A DNA stretch of 64,000 bases from Hemileia vastatrix (GCA_030280995.1 JASXTE010000002.1:21844683-21908682); one strand, 5' to 3'; positions 53,646-64,000 are shown, counted from the first letter of the stretch. Translations and numbers: made by a program. Notes: generated from the sequence alone by a model not told the origin.

Positions 53646-55004
53646 GATCCTGTGATTCTTGCAACTCTAAAAAGAAAAGATGTGACAGAGACCCCAACTA
53701 TCCAATACCTCTGCCTTCACCTTCACACAAATATATTTCTAGATCTCCTACCAGCTCACCAAAATTTGGACCTGCTTCCTCTTCTTTATCTACTGCTCCT
53801 TCCAGAAGATCACCCCCTTCTATTCTGAAAACACTCCCTAAAAGACCTGCTTTATCTTCCCAAGAATATGCTTTTATCTCAGCAAATTTGGCCAAATCAG
53901 CTTCAAAATCAGCCCCCAGGCTGCTAGACCACATCCAGGCGGCCCACTGGCCTTTCCAGAAAGCAAAAATCAGGCTCAAAACTCCCAAATTTAGCCAGAT
54001 AAAAGCCAAAATAAACCATTGAACACCAACAACTTTACGCAAGAGCCTCCTAGTGCTCCCAGAGCAATGCATACACACAAAATTTCTTCCTCAGACACCC
54101 CCAAAAGTTCCAACATCTCTAGAAGGCCTGCCAGAGGACCTTCTGAAAACACCAGAGCATGCAACACTGCTTCCAAACAACTATCTCTGGTTAATACAAG
54201 AATAATTAACTACATCTCCTCTGGCCACCAATTATTCGTCTGATGGGTCCCTTTCTTCTAGATCTTTATCTAGCAAATCAAAATCAGCTTCCAGGTCACC
54301 TTCTTCTGATCCTTACTTCAACAACCCTGTTACTCCACCACCAGTGTCCAACTCAACTGGGCCAAGCAATAATAATATCTACAACAACAACAGCAGCCCT
54401 GCTGCTCCAACCAGGCCACAGGAATGCCCTTCTTCTCCTTCATCTTCTCAACACTATTTAGAGAATGATCATGAGAATCCATACCTCTATCTGGTTGATC
54501 CTCCTTCAACATCCATCAAGCTTTCATCAACAGCTCAAATCACAGCCGCTTACAAATTTGATGAGCTTCCAATCTCCAAGTACCAAATTAATAAATCCAA
54601 TTTCTTTAACAGAGAAAAATTACTAATCTAATTCTTCTGTGTAGTTGGAACCCTGCCACCTGAAACTACAATTGGGATTGGCCAACCTCTAGAAACTACC
54701 TTAACGCTGGATTACGCCGACATGAAACAACACCTAAGCATGATGTGTTCAAACATTCTTAAGGCCTTTGCCCTCCACAGTCCGTTGAATGACTTTGAAA
54801 GGAATCTGAGGAAAAAGCTCCTTGATGACCACTGGAAGATGTCTAGAATAATCAAGCACACCTTCAAACACTTGATCCCCGCTTCTTCCACTTCTTCCCA
54901 AAAATTACCTTTCACACCGGTACCTGACCACTACAATCCATATACTCTTTCCAGCCGCCTACACCACAAAGAACACAGTTCTTCTTCCAATCCTAACAAA
55001 AAGT
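53646..55004 (+). pseudogene. Half zinc-cluster, Ser/Pro-rich protein gene, decayed
   Basis: After a CAG acceptor-like site (about 53646) comes RSCDSCNSKKKRCDRDPN, the C-x2-C-x6-C basic motif of a Zn2Cys6 cluster. About 120 open codons follow to a TGA at 54019-54021. Ser/Pro/Asn-rich segments in shifted frames continue (54025-54240, 54240-54630). After a possible intron (TAATTCTTCTGTGTAG before 54642) there is a helical C-terminal block (DYADMKQHLSMMCSNILKAF...ERNLRKKLLDDHW) ending at TAA 55004. A DNA-binding protein is suggested by the basic cluster; a transposon passenger or a rust-specific gene family are both possible. Frame changes suggest a pseudogene, unless unseen introns explain them. 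Confidence 0.45.
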
Positions 55005-55149
55005 AAAAACACCACCATAATCCAGACCTTAATTGCGGATAAAAATCCTTATACCCCAATTATCTTCCGCAATTATTTTTGCTAATAATTGGGTTATTAG
55101 ACACTTTACGTGTCAATGTTCACCTCTTATCTGACATTTTTTTACTCAA

Positions 55150-55240
55150 TTTTTTATAACCACATCTTGGACAACCTTCTGTCATAACCACATCTTGACC
55201 TACTTTCTGCCATAACCACATCTTGGACTACTCCCTGGAT
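55150..55240. repeat. Three-copy ~31-bp tandem repeat
   Basis: 'cataaccacatcttgga(c)ctactttctg' occurs three times (from about 55158, 55184 and 55212), upstream of the Myb/SANT-like gene. It lies where a promoter would be, but no function can be assigned. Confidence 0.75.
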
Positions 55241-55373
55241 ATGCCTTCTACCTTGCTGTGCACTTCCATTCTCATCCCATCCTGTTCATTCTATCCGCTC
55301 AGAATTTCTCCCCATTTCATCTTGCTATCTCATCTGCTTGTTTCTGCTCCTTTTCATCTTCATTTATAATAAC

Positions 55374-56720
55374 ATGCCTCATCATCCTAGATCTTCTCAA
55401 AGGCAGCCATCACCCAGTTGTTCTTCAATTCCCACTACTTCCTCTTTCCCCCGCTCAGCCAAGAAATCAAAGACCGTTCAATTAAAAAAAGATGACCATC
55501 TCATTCTTATCAACTGGCTGAAATCCAAAGCTAACTATAATTCTTGTTTTGGTACTGAGTATGCCACTAAAGTAGGACGGCCCCCCGCATCAAAAGTTAA
55601 TGGCTATCTTCTAATGGCAAATGAATTAAGGAATAAGACCAAGGGAAGGATTGATCTTTTGCCTAAACAGAGGTCTGAACGCTTCAAGCATTACCGAGCA
55701 AAATACAAGAAGGCAAAGGCTCTTTCATCTTCCACTGGTTTTGGGGTTACCGACAACAATATAACTAAGGGCATAAAATCCATAGATGATAAACTTGATT
55801 CTTTATGTCCTTACTTTAAAGAGATGGATAAAATTTTTGGAGAGCGAGTTGATGTTAATCCTGTAAATATGTTGGATGGTGAAGATCCTATCTCCAAACA
55901 TGATGTTGAAGCAAATATTTTCCCATCCTCTTCCTCCACTCAAGCCTCCCCTCTTCTAAATTCTACAAATCTAGATAGCTTTGCTATTGATCCTATTGGC
56001 GATTTAACCCAACCAAATCTAACTCAGGTCTGTTTTTTTTCTTTTATCTTATCTTTTCTATTCTTTATTTACTTATCTTTTTCTTATTTCTTAAAAGGCT
56101 GATGAACAAACCAGGATCTTCAATCAACTGAGTCTGAAGCTAGTGACAATGATGAGGAGAAAAATGCTACATTGAACAAAAAGCGAAGGGCTTCAAGTAG
56201 TCTAAATTTTCACTCCCAAAGAAGACAAAAAAGTGATACTTCATCACAAACACCTTTTTCTTCGATGTAACAGTTTTTAGAGAAACGTGATGCTGGTAGG
56301 TGATATCATACCTCTTCTTACTTTACTCTGCTTTTCTTCTACTTTATGTTAATTTTTATTCTCACTCTAGAACAAGTGGAAATTGCTAAAGAGACTCTAA
56401 GCTTTGAAAAGAAGAAATACGAGCTCTCTTTAAGGAGGGATGACCGAGTACAAGATTTGGATGAGAGGAAGTACAAGCTCTCCTTACGGAAGGATGATTT
56501 GGTCCAAGATTTGGAGGAGAAGAAGTTTGAGTTAACTCTTAGTATTGAAAAATCCAAAAAAGAGGAAAAAACACTCGAGCATCAAAACTTAATGGAACAG
56601 ATGAAGTATAAGCATGATCTTCAAGAAAGTTCTAAAAAGAAAGATTTCTTGATTGAATGCATTAAAGCAAACAAATCTGTTGAAGAAATAGAGCATTTAA
56701 TGAAATTTTTTGTTGACTAG
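55374..56720 (+). CDS. Myb/SANT-like DNA-binding protein gene, slightly damaged
   Basis: Start ATG 55374 (MPHHPRSSQRQP). Exon 1 runs to 56027, intron 56028-56097 (GT-AG, 70 bp), exon 2 56098-56295, intron 56296-56370 (GTAGGT...CTCTAG), exon 3 to TAG 56720. Residues 45-170 match the pattern of the Myb/SANT-like family expanded in rusts: WLKSKANYNSCFG, KVNGYLLMANELRNK, RSERFKHYRAKYKKAK, TGFGVTDNN, LDSLCPYFKEMDKIFGERVDVNP. The C-terminus is a charged coiled-coil (EKKKYELSLRRDD repeated twice with variation). Exon 2 needs a 1-nt shift near 56118 and has TAA at 56268-56270, so the copy is probably inactive. Similar proteins accompany Harbinger transposases, so a transposon partner is possible. Confidence 0.6.
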
Positions 56721-56849
56721 TTTCTTTTATTTCTTTCACACTTCATGTGTTCATATTTATTTGTACATAAATTTTACAATTATTTTCTGTATTTCTTGAA
56801 ATTTCATATTTCAATGTTAAATATTCTTTTTTTAAATAAAATTTTCAAG

Positions 56850-57285
56850 TCTCCTTTGAAAATTTGACAATCCCCCACCCCTGGATTTTTTTGAAGTAAG
56901 GGGTGGGTATCACAAAAATTCTTTCATGTTATGAATCTTGAAAGTCTTATATGAAAATTTGGCTTTACTACACCCTGCATTTTACTGGTATCCCAAAAAT
57001 TCTTACATGTTAAGAATTTCACAAGTCTTATAAGAAATTTTGGCAAAACCCCCCATGGATTTTATTGAAGTAAGGGACAGGTATCACCAAAAAATTTTCA
57101 CCAAAATATTTACAAGTCAAAAAAATTATATATCTGTTTTAAAAAATTGGCAATACTCTCCCCTGCATTTTATTGAAGCAAGGGGTGGGTATCACCAAAA
57201 TTTTTCTAAGTCATCAATTTCACATGTCAGATTTGAAAATTTGGCAATACCCACCCCTGCATTTTATTGAAGTAAGTGGTGGAAG
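56850..57285. repeat. Hairpin-bearing ~100-bp tandem repeats 3' of Tet-like copy B
   Basis: At least five units of 'ttggcaatacccacccctgcattttattgaagtaaggggtgggtatcaccaaaaatt...aagtcatcaatttcacatgtcagatttgaaaa'. Each has a CCACCCCT/AGGGGTGG stem. The same repeats follow copy A at 32296-32520, showing they travel with the oxygenase gene. Confidence 0.8.
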
Positions 57286-57589
57286 TCATCTAAATTTAAT
57301 ATAATTACGTAAATTATTAAATAAATATCTAATATATATCACTTTCCCTAGTTTAAAGTAATGACAATCCCTCAAGCCAAAATGCAGACCAAGTCTAGAA
57401 ACAAAAGTTTGGGACTTTCCACAGGTATAGGCTAGAGGAACCCCATGAAACAAATAAATGTTATCATGATTACCATTTATACAACACAAGGTCGTGGGCC
57501 CATTACTTGAGTTGAGGAAACTGATACATAAAAAATATTTTTTAAAAATTTACAAAAAAATATAAAATTTTCGATGACAACTCTAATCC

Positions 57590-58007
57590 CCATACTTTTT
57601 GGATCTAAATAAAGTTTTTTTAAATCAATTAAATTTACCTTCTTTCATTACCTTATTGATTCTTTGAATCAACTTATGACTGATTTGAAATGAGCAACCA
57701 AAATGTGTTAAATCTTGACAGGAGTCCAAACCAGGAGGAGCTTTGGTCGTTTGATGATTATCCTTAGAAGAATTCCCAATAGTTTCGATGATACCATTTC
57801 CCAAACAAAAATCAATGATGCATCGGTGGTCTGGAAAATATAAACCATGTCCTTCGATTTTAGCTGGAGATGGTATTGGGTGGCCAGTTATTGGATTGAT
57901 ATATGATAATATACCAAAAGTAAGAAAATTGGCATCATTCCTATCGATATGAATCCTATTGTGGAATCCAGAATGAGTGATAATAACATTAGAAAATAAA
58001 AGATATT
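57590..58007 (-). pseudogene. Tet-like 2OG-Fe(II) oxygenase gene, copy B, interrupted
   Basis: Closely matches copy A from its C-terminus up to about residue 60 (ending KDEYLLFSNVI-type sequence), then is cut at 58007 by the LTR of the third Ty3 element. A CGA codon of copy A (near 32835) is TGA here (near 57627), removing the last dozen residues; this is the change expected from CpG deamination. 3' flanking sequence from 57286 on is shared with copy A almost base for base. Confidence 0.75.
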
Positions 58008-59508
58008 TGTCAGGCTAAGGTCAAGTACAAGGACGTGAACTAGCTTGAATAGTCAGCTGTCTAGAAGATTTTAATGGTCCTATATGAATACTGTAGATTT
58101 AATCCACTAAGTTGTAAAATATAATCAAATATAAAGGTCTCAGTAATATAATTCTCACTATTCTTATATATGGCTTACAATCTTTATAGTTGGTAGAAAA
58201 ATAGATTATATAAATTCAGATACTATTCAAAAGTCTTATAAAAGTACTAATTGATATGTATTGTAATTGATTTGGTTATATTGGTTGAATTGTAATGATA
58301 AAGAATGAAGAAATACAACCCAAAAACCTCCTCCTTTTATACACACTGAGTTCCCCAATGATTCCCTTGATATACCACCCAATACACAGTTAATGACGCC
58401 TCTAAACAACTAATAGACATGCCCATCAACATTCCCAGTAACCCATGACATAATTATAAGAGTAACAACCGCCAAAATCCTGTAATAATAAGGGAAATCC
58501 ATCAAAATTAAAGAAAAAGACAAAAAGAGAGTATATGCGTATAAAACAATAATATTAAAGACTAAAGGAGACTTTTTAAGGTTAATAATAGCTTAATAAT
58601 AAGGGGGATTGACTGTAGAAATAATGGGGCTAATCCTGACATTATACTACGTGAAATTCCCATTCAAAAATAACCAAAATTGACTGAGAAACCACCCAAA
58701 AACTTAAAAAAGAGCGTGAGATGTGGGGTAACTACATGCAGTTCTTGGCAGACGCTTGCACGGGTAAATCCTTGACTAAAATTAGGCGAATTTAAGCGTG
58801 GTGATGAAATAAAGTGCCAAGAGTGAGGTTATTAATGAAATTAGTGCATATAAACAAGGTCAATGCATTATTAATTAAGCTAGGACACTAAATAAGCGCC
58901 TGTCGCCTATTTTAGTGTGTTTCCCCACAGTGGGCGTAGAATGTGGGGTAATTATAGTGTGAAAAAGCTAACTTTGCTAAAAATGAAGCTATTCACATGG
59001 GAAAAAAGCAGGCAGTATGTGGCCAGTACACAGAAGCCATTTCTGGCATAAAAAACACCAAATTTGAAAAGTGTTATTTTTATGCATTTAAATAGCCAAA
59101 TCAATAGTTCTAAATGAGCCCAATTGATCTTTCAAAGCGCAATTTTGATATTCTCAATTTTATAGCGCATATAGTCAACTTTTAAGTGAAATAAAGCGCA
59201 TTTCTTGTTTTTTGCATAAAACAATGAATATAACAGCTTTAAGTGTACTTAAAAATTATGTAGCCTTATACTTAAGGTTCTTAAGATTACCCTAACATAT
59301 TCCAACTTAATATTAAGTACATAAGACCTATAAAAGGTGGATATATGCGTGTATATAAGGTGTTATAATGGCATTTTTTGTGTATTATCATAATTTTACT
59401 TATGTATACTATTTGTGTACTCTTATTTATTATTCCCATGTATAGTTCATGTGTTTAAAATAACTTATAATTACTTTTTACTCAGTCCTGGAGATATACA
59501 GGCTGACA
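58008..59508 (-). repeat. 3' LTR of the third Ty3/Gypsy element, 1501 bp
   Basis: + strand TGTCAGGCTAAGG...CCTGGAGATATACAGGCTGACA. The coding strand shows TGGGTGGGCGAG just before it, a polypurine tract. The end sequence (CAGGCTGACA) is like that of the full-length element but the body differs. It interrupts Tet-like copy B; the bases before it are ATATT, the expected target duplication, whose partner lies beyond the window. Confidence 0.85.
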
Positions 59509-59689
59509 CTCGCCCACCCAAAAAAAACAATAAAAAAAATGATAAGTTATACATTTTATTTTATTAATTTGTAATTTTCAGGTATTCAGAATAAATCTGT
59601 AGCATTAAAGATTCAACTTTAAAGAAATAAAACATAATAAAATATTATGAGTACTGGTTTTTTAACCCCTCAGCTGGTTGAACAGAAAT

Positions 59690-62600
59690 TTATTTCTGTT
59701 TAAATTTTTTAAGAAGGGTGGATAAATTAGAAATTTCTTTTTCAGGTATCCATTTATCAAATTCATTTGATTTCCCTTTAAATTTTAGTAAATACTCAGT
59801 TCCTTTTTCTTTAGTAAGGATTCTTTTATTGAGTATTTTTTCAATCTCTGCTTTTTCCACAATTTCTTCAGGTTGCTTTTTAGGCCTTCCCCTTCTTTTT
59901 GGAAATAAGTCAGGATCATTTGTATGGTAAGGTTTCAATAATGAGATAGGGAAAACTGGATGTTTCCTATCATATGGAGCATATAATATGACTTCCACTG
60001 CATTATTCCCAACCATTTTATTTACTACAAAAGGTCCTACAAAGGGATCCTTTAATTTAACATTACCTTGTAAGTTAAAATGTAGTGTTGATATGAGGAC
60101 TTCATCTCCCTTTTTAAATTCAAATTCTTTATGAGATTTGTCCCACCTTTTCTTTTCATATTCAAATGATTTTTGGATGCATTCTTCTGCATGCTTTCTA
60201 CACATTTGTTGCATATGAATAAAGGATTTAGTGCCAGGGTGTATATCCAACCTTGGTAGTTTATTTAAATGATTTACTGGGGTATTTGGTACATATCCCA
60301 GCCAGAGTTCAAATGGTTTCTTCTCTGTTACAGAATGAGTTGTGCTGTTATAAGCAAATTCAAGGCCAGGAAGTAATGTTACCCAGTCATGTGTGAATTT
60401 CTCATTGTCTTTGTATTCTAATCCAAAGGCACAATATCTTCTGATCATGTCTTCTAGAGTTTGTATCATCCTCTCAGCCAGCCCATCAGTTTGTGGATGG
60501 TGTGCTGTAGACAATTTTAATTGACAACCTGATACTTCCATCAAAGATGTCCAGAACTCTGAAGTAAATTTAGGATCTCTGTCAGAGATTATGGCTTTGG
60601 GGAACCCAGCAGTATTCATCATCTGAGTCCACCATAGTAACGCCAAGTCTTTAGCAGATACCTCTTTATGGGTAGGGATAAACTTACACATTTTTGTTAA
60701 TCTATCCACTATTACCCAGCAAGAATTGAAACTTTCTTTTCCTGCTAATGGCAAGCCAGTTACAAAATCCATGTTTATAATTTCCCATGGAGCTTTTGGC
60801 TGCTCTATTTGTTGTAACAACCCAGCTCTCTTCCCAGTTAATCTCTTAGATTTCTGACAAGAGTCACATGTTTCAATGTATCTATGTACATCCTCTTTCA
60901 TGTTTATCCACCAGGCTGTATTTTTAACTCTGGTTAATGTTTTGTTAAAGTCAAAATGACCAGCTAAGATGTCATCATGACAAGTACTCAACATTAACTC
61001 TTTCATAGAAGGTGGTATTACTATTACATTGCTTAACTTTTTCCTGTAATATATATATCCATCTTCAATTGATAGTTTACCTTTTTCCAACGCATTTTTA
61101 TACTTTGGAGGCAAGGTTTTAATTAATGCACTCATGGAGGCATTTGTTGGATCATTAAGAATGGTAGATAGTTTAGACAAATCTTTATCAGATGAATAAT
61201 TTTCCAATATAGTTTGCATAAACTCTTCTTCTAAATCCACTATATAAATCCCAAATATATGTATAACCTCATTTTCAGGTACATAAGCTGGGTTGTCAGC
61301 ATCATTTGGCAAAGGACTTCTGGATAATAAATCCACATTTGAATGCAATGTTCCTGCTCTGTGAGTGATTGTCATTCTTCCTCTGTACTCTTGTACAGCT
61401 AGTTGCCATCTAAACATGTGCCTATTAGGTGTTTTCATGTTTAGTAATGATTTAACTGCACTGCAATCTGTTATAAGTTCAAACTTCTGGTCTTCCAGAT
61501 AGTAATGAAGTTTCTCCAAAGCCCACACCACGGCTAAACATTCTAGATGTGTGGCACCATACCTTAATTCTGTTTTTCTTAAGGTTCTGGATATATAACA
61601 GATAACTACTTCAGATGATTTTCCATTTATTATTTGTTTCTGCTGTAAAGCAGCACCCAAACCTATGAAACTTGCATCAGTGTACAAGATAAAAGGTAGG
61701 GTGAAATCTGGCAGTCCCAATATTGGAGCTGACATTAAACATTCCTTTAATTTATTAAAGGCGTGTTGTCTTTCATTATTCCAAATGAAAGCTTCATTCT
61801 TCCTGATTAATGTTGTTAAAGGGGCTGCAATGGATTGGTAATTTTTAATATATTGTCTATAATATCCACACATACCCAAAAAACTTTGAACCTCTTTTAC
61901 ATTTTTAGGTATCCCAATGTTTTTAATTGCTGCCACTTTATTCTGGTCAACACAAATTTTTAATCCAGATACAACATGTCCAAGTACTTTCAAGGATTGA
62001 AATCCAAACTTACATTTCTTTAATGCAATAGTCATATTAATTTCATCCATTTTTTGAAAGACTCTTTTCAGGTGATTTAAATGTTCATCATATGTTTTTG
62101 AAAACACTATGATGTCATCAATATAGACCAATAGCCATCCTTCAACCATTTCCTGATGAAAAACACTATCCATCAATTTTTGGAAGACTGAAGGGGCATT
62201 CTTTGGGCCAAATGGCATTCTCACATACTTATATATACCCATATGTGTGGTTATTAATAAGTAATTTTGAGAATTTCTTTCCACAGGAATCTGGTGGTAA
62301 CCCTTGTTCCCATCCAGACAGGAAATATATTTTGCTCCTTGTAAAGTAGCATGGATAGAAGCTATCCTTGGTAGAGGGTAAATATCATCTACTGTATATG
62401 TATTCAGAGCTCTATAATCACCGCATAATCTTGCCTTATCTTTTTCATAAGAGATTAATACTGGTGAAATGACACAATACTTAGGTGTTGTGTCCACTTT
62501 TTCAACAATACCCATTTCCAATAACAATTTTATATTGTCTTCAATATCTTTCCTTTTTGCAGGAGATTCTGGGTAAGGTTTCTTTTTTAAGCTGCCAGGA

Positions 62601-63340
62601 ATATTATCCAGATCACAGCTTAAAGAGATTTTCATCTCATGGTCTTTGACCAATCCTAGTTCATTTGATCCGTGAGCAAATGCCATAGGATATGATTTAA
62701 TCAATCTCAAAATGTCTTCTTGTTCAATTTTTGAGAGTTGAGGACTGAAAGAGGCTTTTTGGATTTCATTTTCCAATTCACCCACTTCATTGGTGGTTCT
62801 TCCACCTTGCAGTTGTTCTTCTCTAGGAGAAATGGCATATACTGAATTTTCAGAACATATTTTGAATTTCCTTTTACCATTCACCCCTATGGTGAAACAA
62901 CTGTTTGCAGGATCTAGTTTAATGCCAAATTTTGTCAATATATCATTTCCAATAATAAACCAATCACTACAGTTATTATTATCCATTACTACAAATTCAC
63001 AAACTGCTCTAACATATCCATTATTATATTTAAAGAATACAGCAGTTTTGTATTTGCCAATTGGATTTAATACTGAACCAAAACCCCTCCAGTTCTTTGT
63101 CTGAACAGGTTCTAGTTTTTCCTGGTACTTACTATCAAGTTTCCTTAATGCATTAAGTGAAACTACACTACCTGCAGCCCCAGTGTCAAGAATGGCATTC
63201 ATTTCTTTTCCACATATGATAATAGGTGCTCTGATAGGTGTTATTTTGTAAGTGTCATGAGATACATCTTTAATTATTTCAGCTTCCTCTATGGAAGTTA
63301 AAGATGTGTCTGTATGAGGTATAGCATCATTCAGGAACAT
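59690..63340 (-). CDS. Pol of the third Ty3/Gypsy chromovirus, 1216 aa segment
   Basis: Open from just after an in-frame TAA (63371-63373) to the end of the chromodomain. Order: aspartic protease (LDTGAAGSVVS near 50), RT (GDYRALNTYTVDD; MPFGPKNAPSVFQ; YIDD near 404), RNase H (YTDASFIGLG near 551; ECLAVVWALEK), integrase (CDSCQKSK; MDFVTGLP; SDRDPKF; HHPQTDGLAERM), KRRGRPKK (about 1146), chromodomain (EIEKILNKRILTKEKGTEYLL...) to residue 1216. All catalytic residues are present. It is a sister lineage of the full-length element (pol clearly homologous throughout). Whether it is expressed depends on the TAA between it and gag. Confidence 0.9.
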   Translation of the reverse strand: MFLNDAIPHTDTSLTSIEEAEIIKDVSHDTYKITPIRAPIIICGKEMNAILDTGAAGSVVSLNALRKLDSKYQEKLEPVQTKNWRGFGSVLNPIGKYKTAVFFKYNNGYVRAVCEFVVMDNNNCSDWFIIGNDILTKFGIKLDPANSCFTIGVNGKRKFKICSENSVYAISPREEQLQGGRTTNEVGELENEIQKASFSPQLSKIEQEDILRLIKSYPMAFAHGSNELGLVKDHEMKISLSCDLDNIPGSLKKKPYPESPAKRKDIEDNIKLLLEMGIVEKVDTTPKYCVISPVLISYEKDKARLCGDYRALNTYTVDDIYPLPRIASIHATLQGAKYISCLDGNKGYHQIPVERNSQNYLLITTHMGIYKYVRMPFGPKNAPSVFQKLMDSVFHQEMVEGWLLVYIDDIIVFSKTYDEHLNHLKRVFQKMDEINMTIALKKCKFGFQSLKVLGHVVSGLKICVDQNKVAAIKNIGIPKNVKEVQSFLGMCGYYRQYIKNYQSIAAPLTTLIRKNEAFIWNNERQHAFNKLKECLMSAPILGLPDFTLPFILYTDASFIGLGAALQQKQIINGKSSEVVICYISRTLRKTELRYGATHLECLAVVWALEKLHYYLEDQKFELITDCSAVKSLLNMKTPNRHMFRWQLAVQEYRGRMTITHRAGTLHSNVDLLSRSPLPNDADNPAYVPENEVIHIFGIYIVDLEEEFMQTILENYSSDKDLSKLSTILNDPTNASMSALIKTLPPKYKNALEKGKLSIEDGYIYYRKKLSNVIVIPPSMKELMLSTCHDDILAGHFDFNKTLTRVKNTAWWINMKEDVHRYIETCDSCQKSKRLTGKRAGLLQQIEQPKAPWEIINMDFVTGLPLAGKESFNSCWVIVDRLTKMCKFIPTHKEVSAKDLALLWWTQMMNTAGFPKAIISDRDPKFTSEFWTSLMEVSGCQLKLSTAHHPQTDGLAERMIQTLEDMIRRYCAFGLEYKDNEKFTHDWVTLLPGLEFAYNSTTHSVTEKKPFELWLGYVPNTPVNHLNKLPRLDIHPGTKSFIHMQQMCRKHAEECIQKSFEYEKKRWDKSHKEFEFKKGDEVLISTLHFNLQGNVKLKDPFVGPFVVNKMVGNNAVEVILYAPYDRKHPVFPISLLKPYHTNDPDLFPKRRGRPKKQPEEIVEKAEIEKILNKRILTKEKGTEYLLKFKGKSNEFDKWIPEKEISNLSTLLKKFKQK

Positions 63341-63370
63341 TATATCCTGTTCTAATACAAATATCTCATT

Positions 63371-64000
63371 TTAATCATCACTGTAAGATATGTTACTCTT
63401 GCAATCCTCACTGGATTCCACATTCTCATCTTCATGATTACTAGGTTCAGAATTTTGTGAGGTTTCAATAACATTTATTCTTTTCTTACACGTGTGACCT
63501 TTAACCCAAGGTTCATTACATTTGTAACAAGTGTTATTTTCTTGTCCCTTAGGGACAAGGGGAGCTGAAGGTTTTTTCTTTTCCACTGGTAACTTACTTG
63601 TAGTAGGTTTTACCACGTCAACACTTTGTCTGTAATTACTATACTTGGTTTCATACTTGTGGTTTAATAATATCTCATTGCATATATTAATGAATCCAGA
63701 GGTGTCTCTGACAGTCTCAGTTCTAGCTACAATAATGTCTCTAACTGATATAGGCAACTTGTATATTATTTTTTCTTTCCACTCTTCATAATCCATTTTT
63801 GGATCCATAGCTTTCATGATTTTTATTAAATTCATTAAGAAGACCATGGGTTTATCTCCAGCATTTGGATTATATCTGGCCCTTTCATACTGTCTTTGTT
63901 GAGTGATTCTAAATTTTGGGCCACCAAATTGCCTTTCAATTAGTGCCTTCCATTCATTCCAGGAGTAATTAATTCCCTCACTCAATACAGATTCAAACCA
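63371..64000 (-). CDS. Gag C-terminal part, third Ty3 element (truncated by window)
   Basis: Same frame as pol, separated only by TAA at 63371-63373. It shows the Gag core end (WNEWKALIERQFGG, RITQQRQYERARY, KMDYEEWKEKI, SVRDIIVART) and a complete zinc knuckle, CYKCNEPWVKGHTC. The acidic tail (SEDCKSNISYSDD) matches the intact element, which reads through this point. The N-terminal part of Gag, where the accessory ORF would be, lies beyond position 64000. Confidence 0.88.
   Translation of the reverse strand, partial: WFESVLSEGINYSWNEWKALIERQFGGPKFRITQQRQYERARYNPNAGDKPMVFLMNLIKIMKAMDPKMDYEEWKEKIIYKLPISVRDIIVARTETVRDTSGFINICNEILLNHKYETKYSNYRQSVDVVKPTTSKLPVEKKKPSAPLVPKGQENNTCYKCNEPWVKGHTCKKRINVIETSQNSEPSNHEDENVESSEDCKSNISYSDD

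Noticed and set aside
1..64000. CRISPR array or bacterial operon features
   Set aside because: Repeats are not of the spacer-repeat form and the gene structures have spliceosomal introns; the DNA is eukaryotic.

Overview
The window is a transposon-dense, AT-rich piece of a fungal nuclear genome. The best fit is a basidiomycete of the rust type (Pucciniales). The reasons are short GT-AG introns of about 57-114 bp, Ty3/Gypsy chromoviruses, PIF/Harbinger elements, a rust-type Tet-like 2OG-Fe(II) oxygenase gene, a Myb/SANT-like gene of the kind expanded in rusts, and a half zinc-cluster protein. The genus cannot be fixed from sequence alone; a large, AT-rich, repeat-laden rust genome such as Austropuccinia would match. 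Only one gene, a split coding region at 26.6-29.6 kb, looks like an ordinary single-copy host gene. It sits in a CpG-containing, higher-GC island of about 5 kb, while nearly all surrounding repeats are CpG-poor.

Layout. 1-5.8 kb is a tandem satellite of about 607 bp per unit, each unit carrying a strong hairpin, decaying into shorter units. 5.8-13.9 kb is AT-rich repeat debris with two MITE families. 13.98-20.12 kb is a decayed Ty3/Gypsy element (5' LTR, leader, gag, protease, RT, RNase H). It is fused at about 20.12 kb to a second, unrelated Tf2-like chromovirus that ends in an LTR at 24.04 kb. 24.5-25.8 kb is a purine-rich minisatellite and one Harbinger end. 26.6-29.6 kb is the host gene on the minus strand, with its flank to 31.2 kb.

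31.2-38.4 kb is a nest of DNA transposons. An outer Harbinger end (A) was hit by a 213-bp MITE (B, 3-bp duplication ACT). B was hit by a Harbinger (C, 3-bp duplication ATT). C carries a broken transposase and a Tet-like oxygenase gene. Next to it is a complete Harbinger (D) with an apparently intact two-exon transposase. 38.6-49.1 kb is a dead Tc1/mariner element split by a young, full-length 9.2-kb Ty3/Gypsy element with near-identical LTRs, a 5-bp duplication (GGGGT) and a 2055-codon Gag-Pol frame. 49.1-52.1 kb holds a minisatellite, a Harbinger end, an intron-less broken Harbinger transposase and an LTR. 52.1-55.0 kb is a half zinc-cluster, Ser/Pro-rich gene remnant, and 55.4-56.7 kb a Myb/SANT-like gene. 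56.8-58.0 kb is a second copy of the Tet-like gene, interrupted by the 3' LTR of a third Ty3/Gypsy element that runs off the end of the window.

The most interesting observation is in the gag region of two diverged Ty3 elements. Both have a small GT-AG intron at the same place. In both, the downstream exon, read in the +1 frame relative to the long gag frame, encodes a conserved 130-200 residue accessory protein (shared LPKGFKIKK motif and coiled-coil). This looks like a spliced, overlapping retrotransposon gene.
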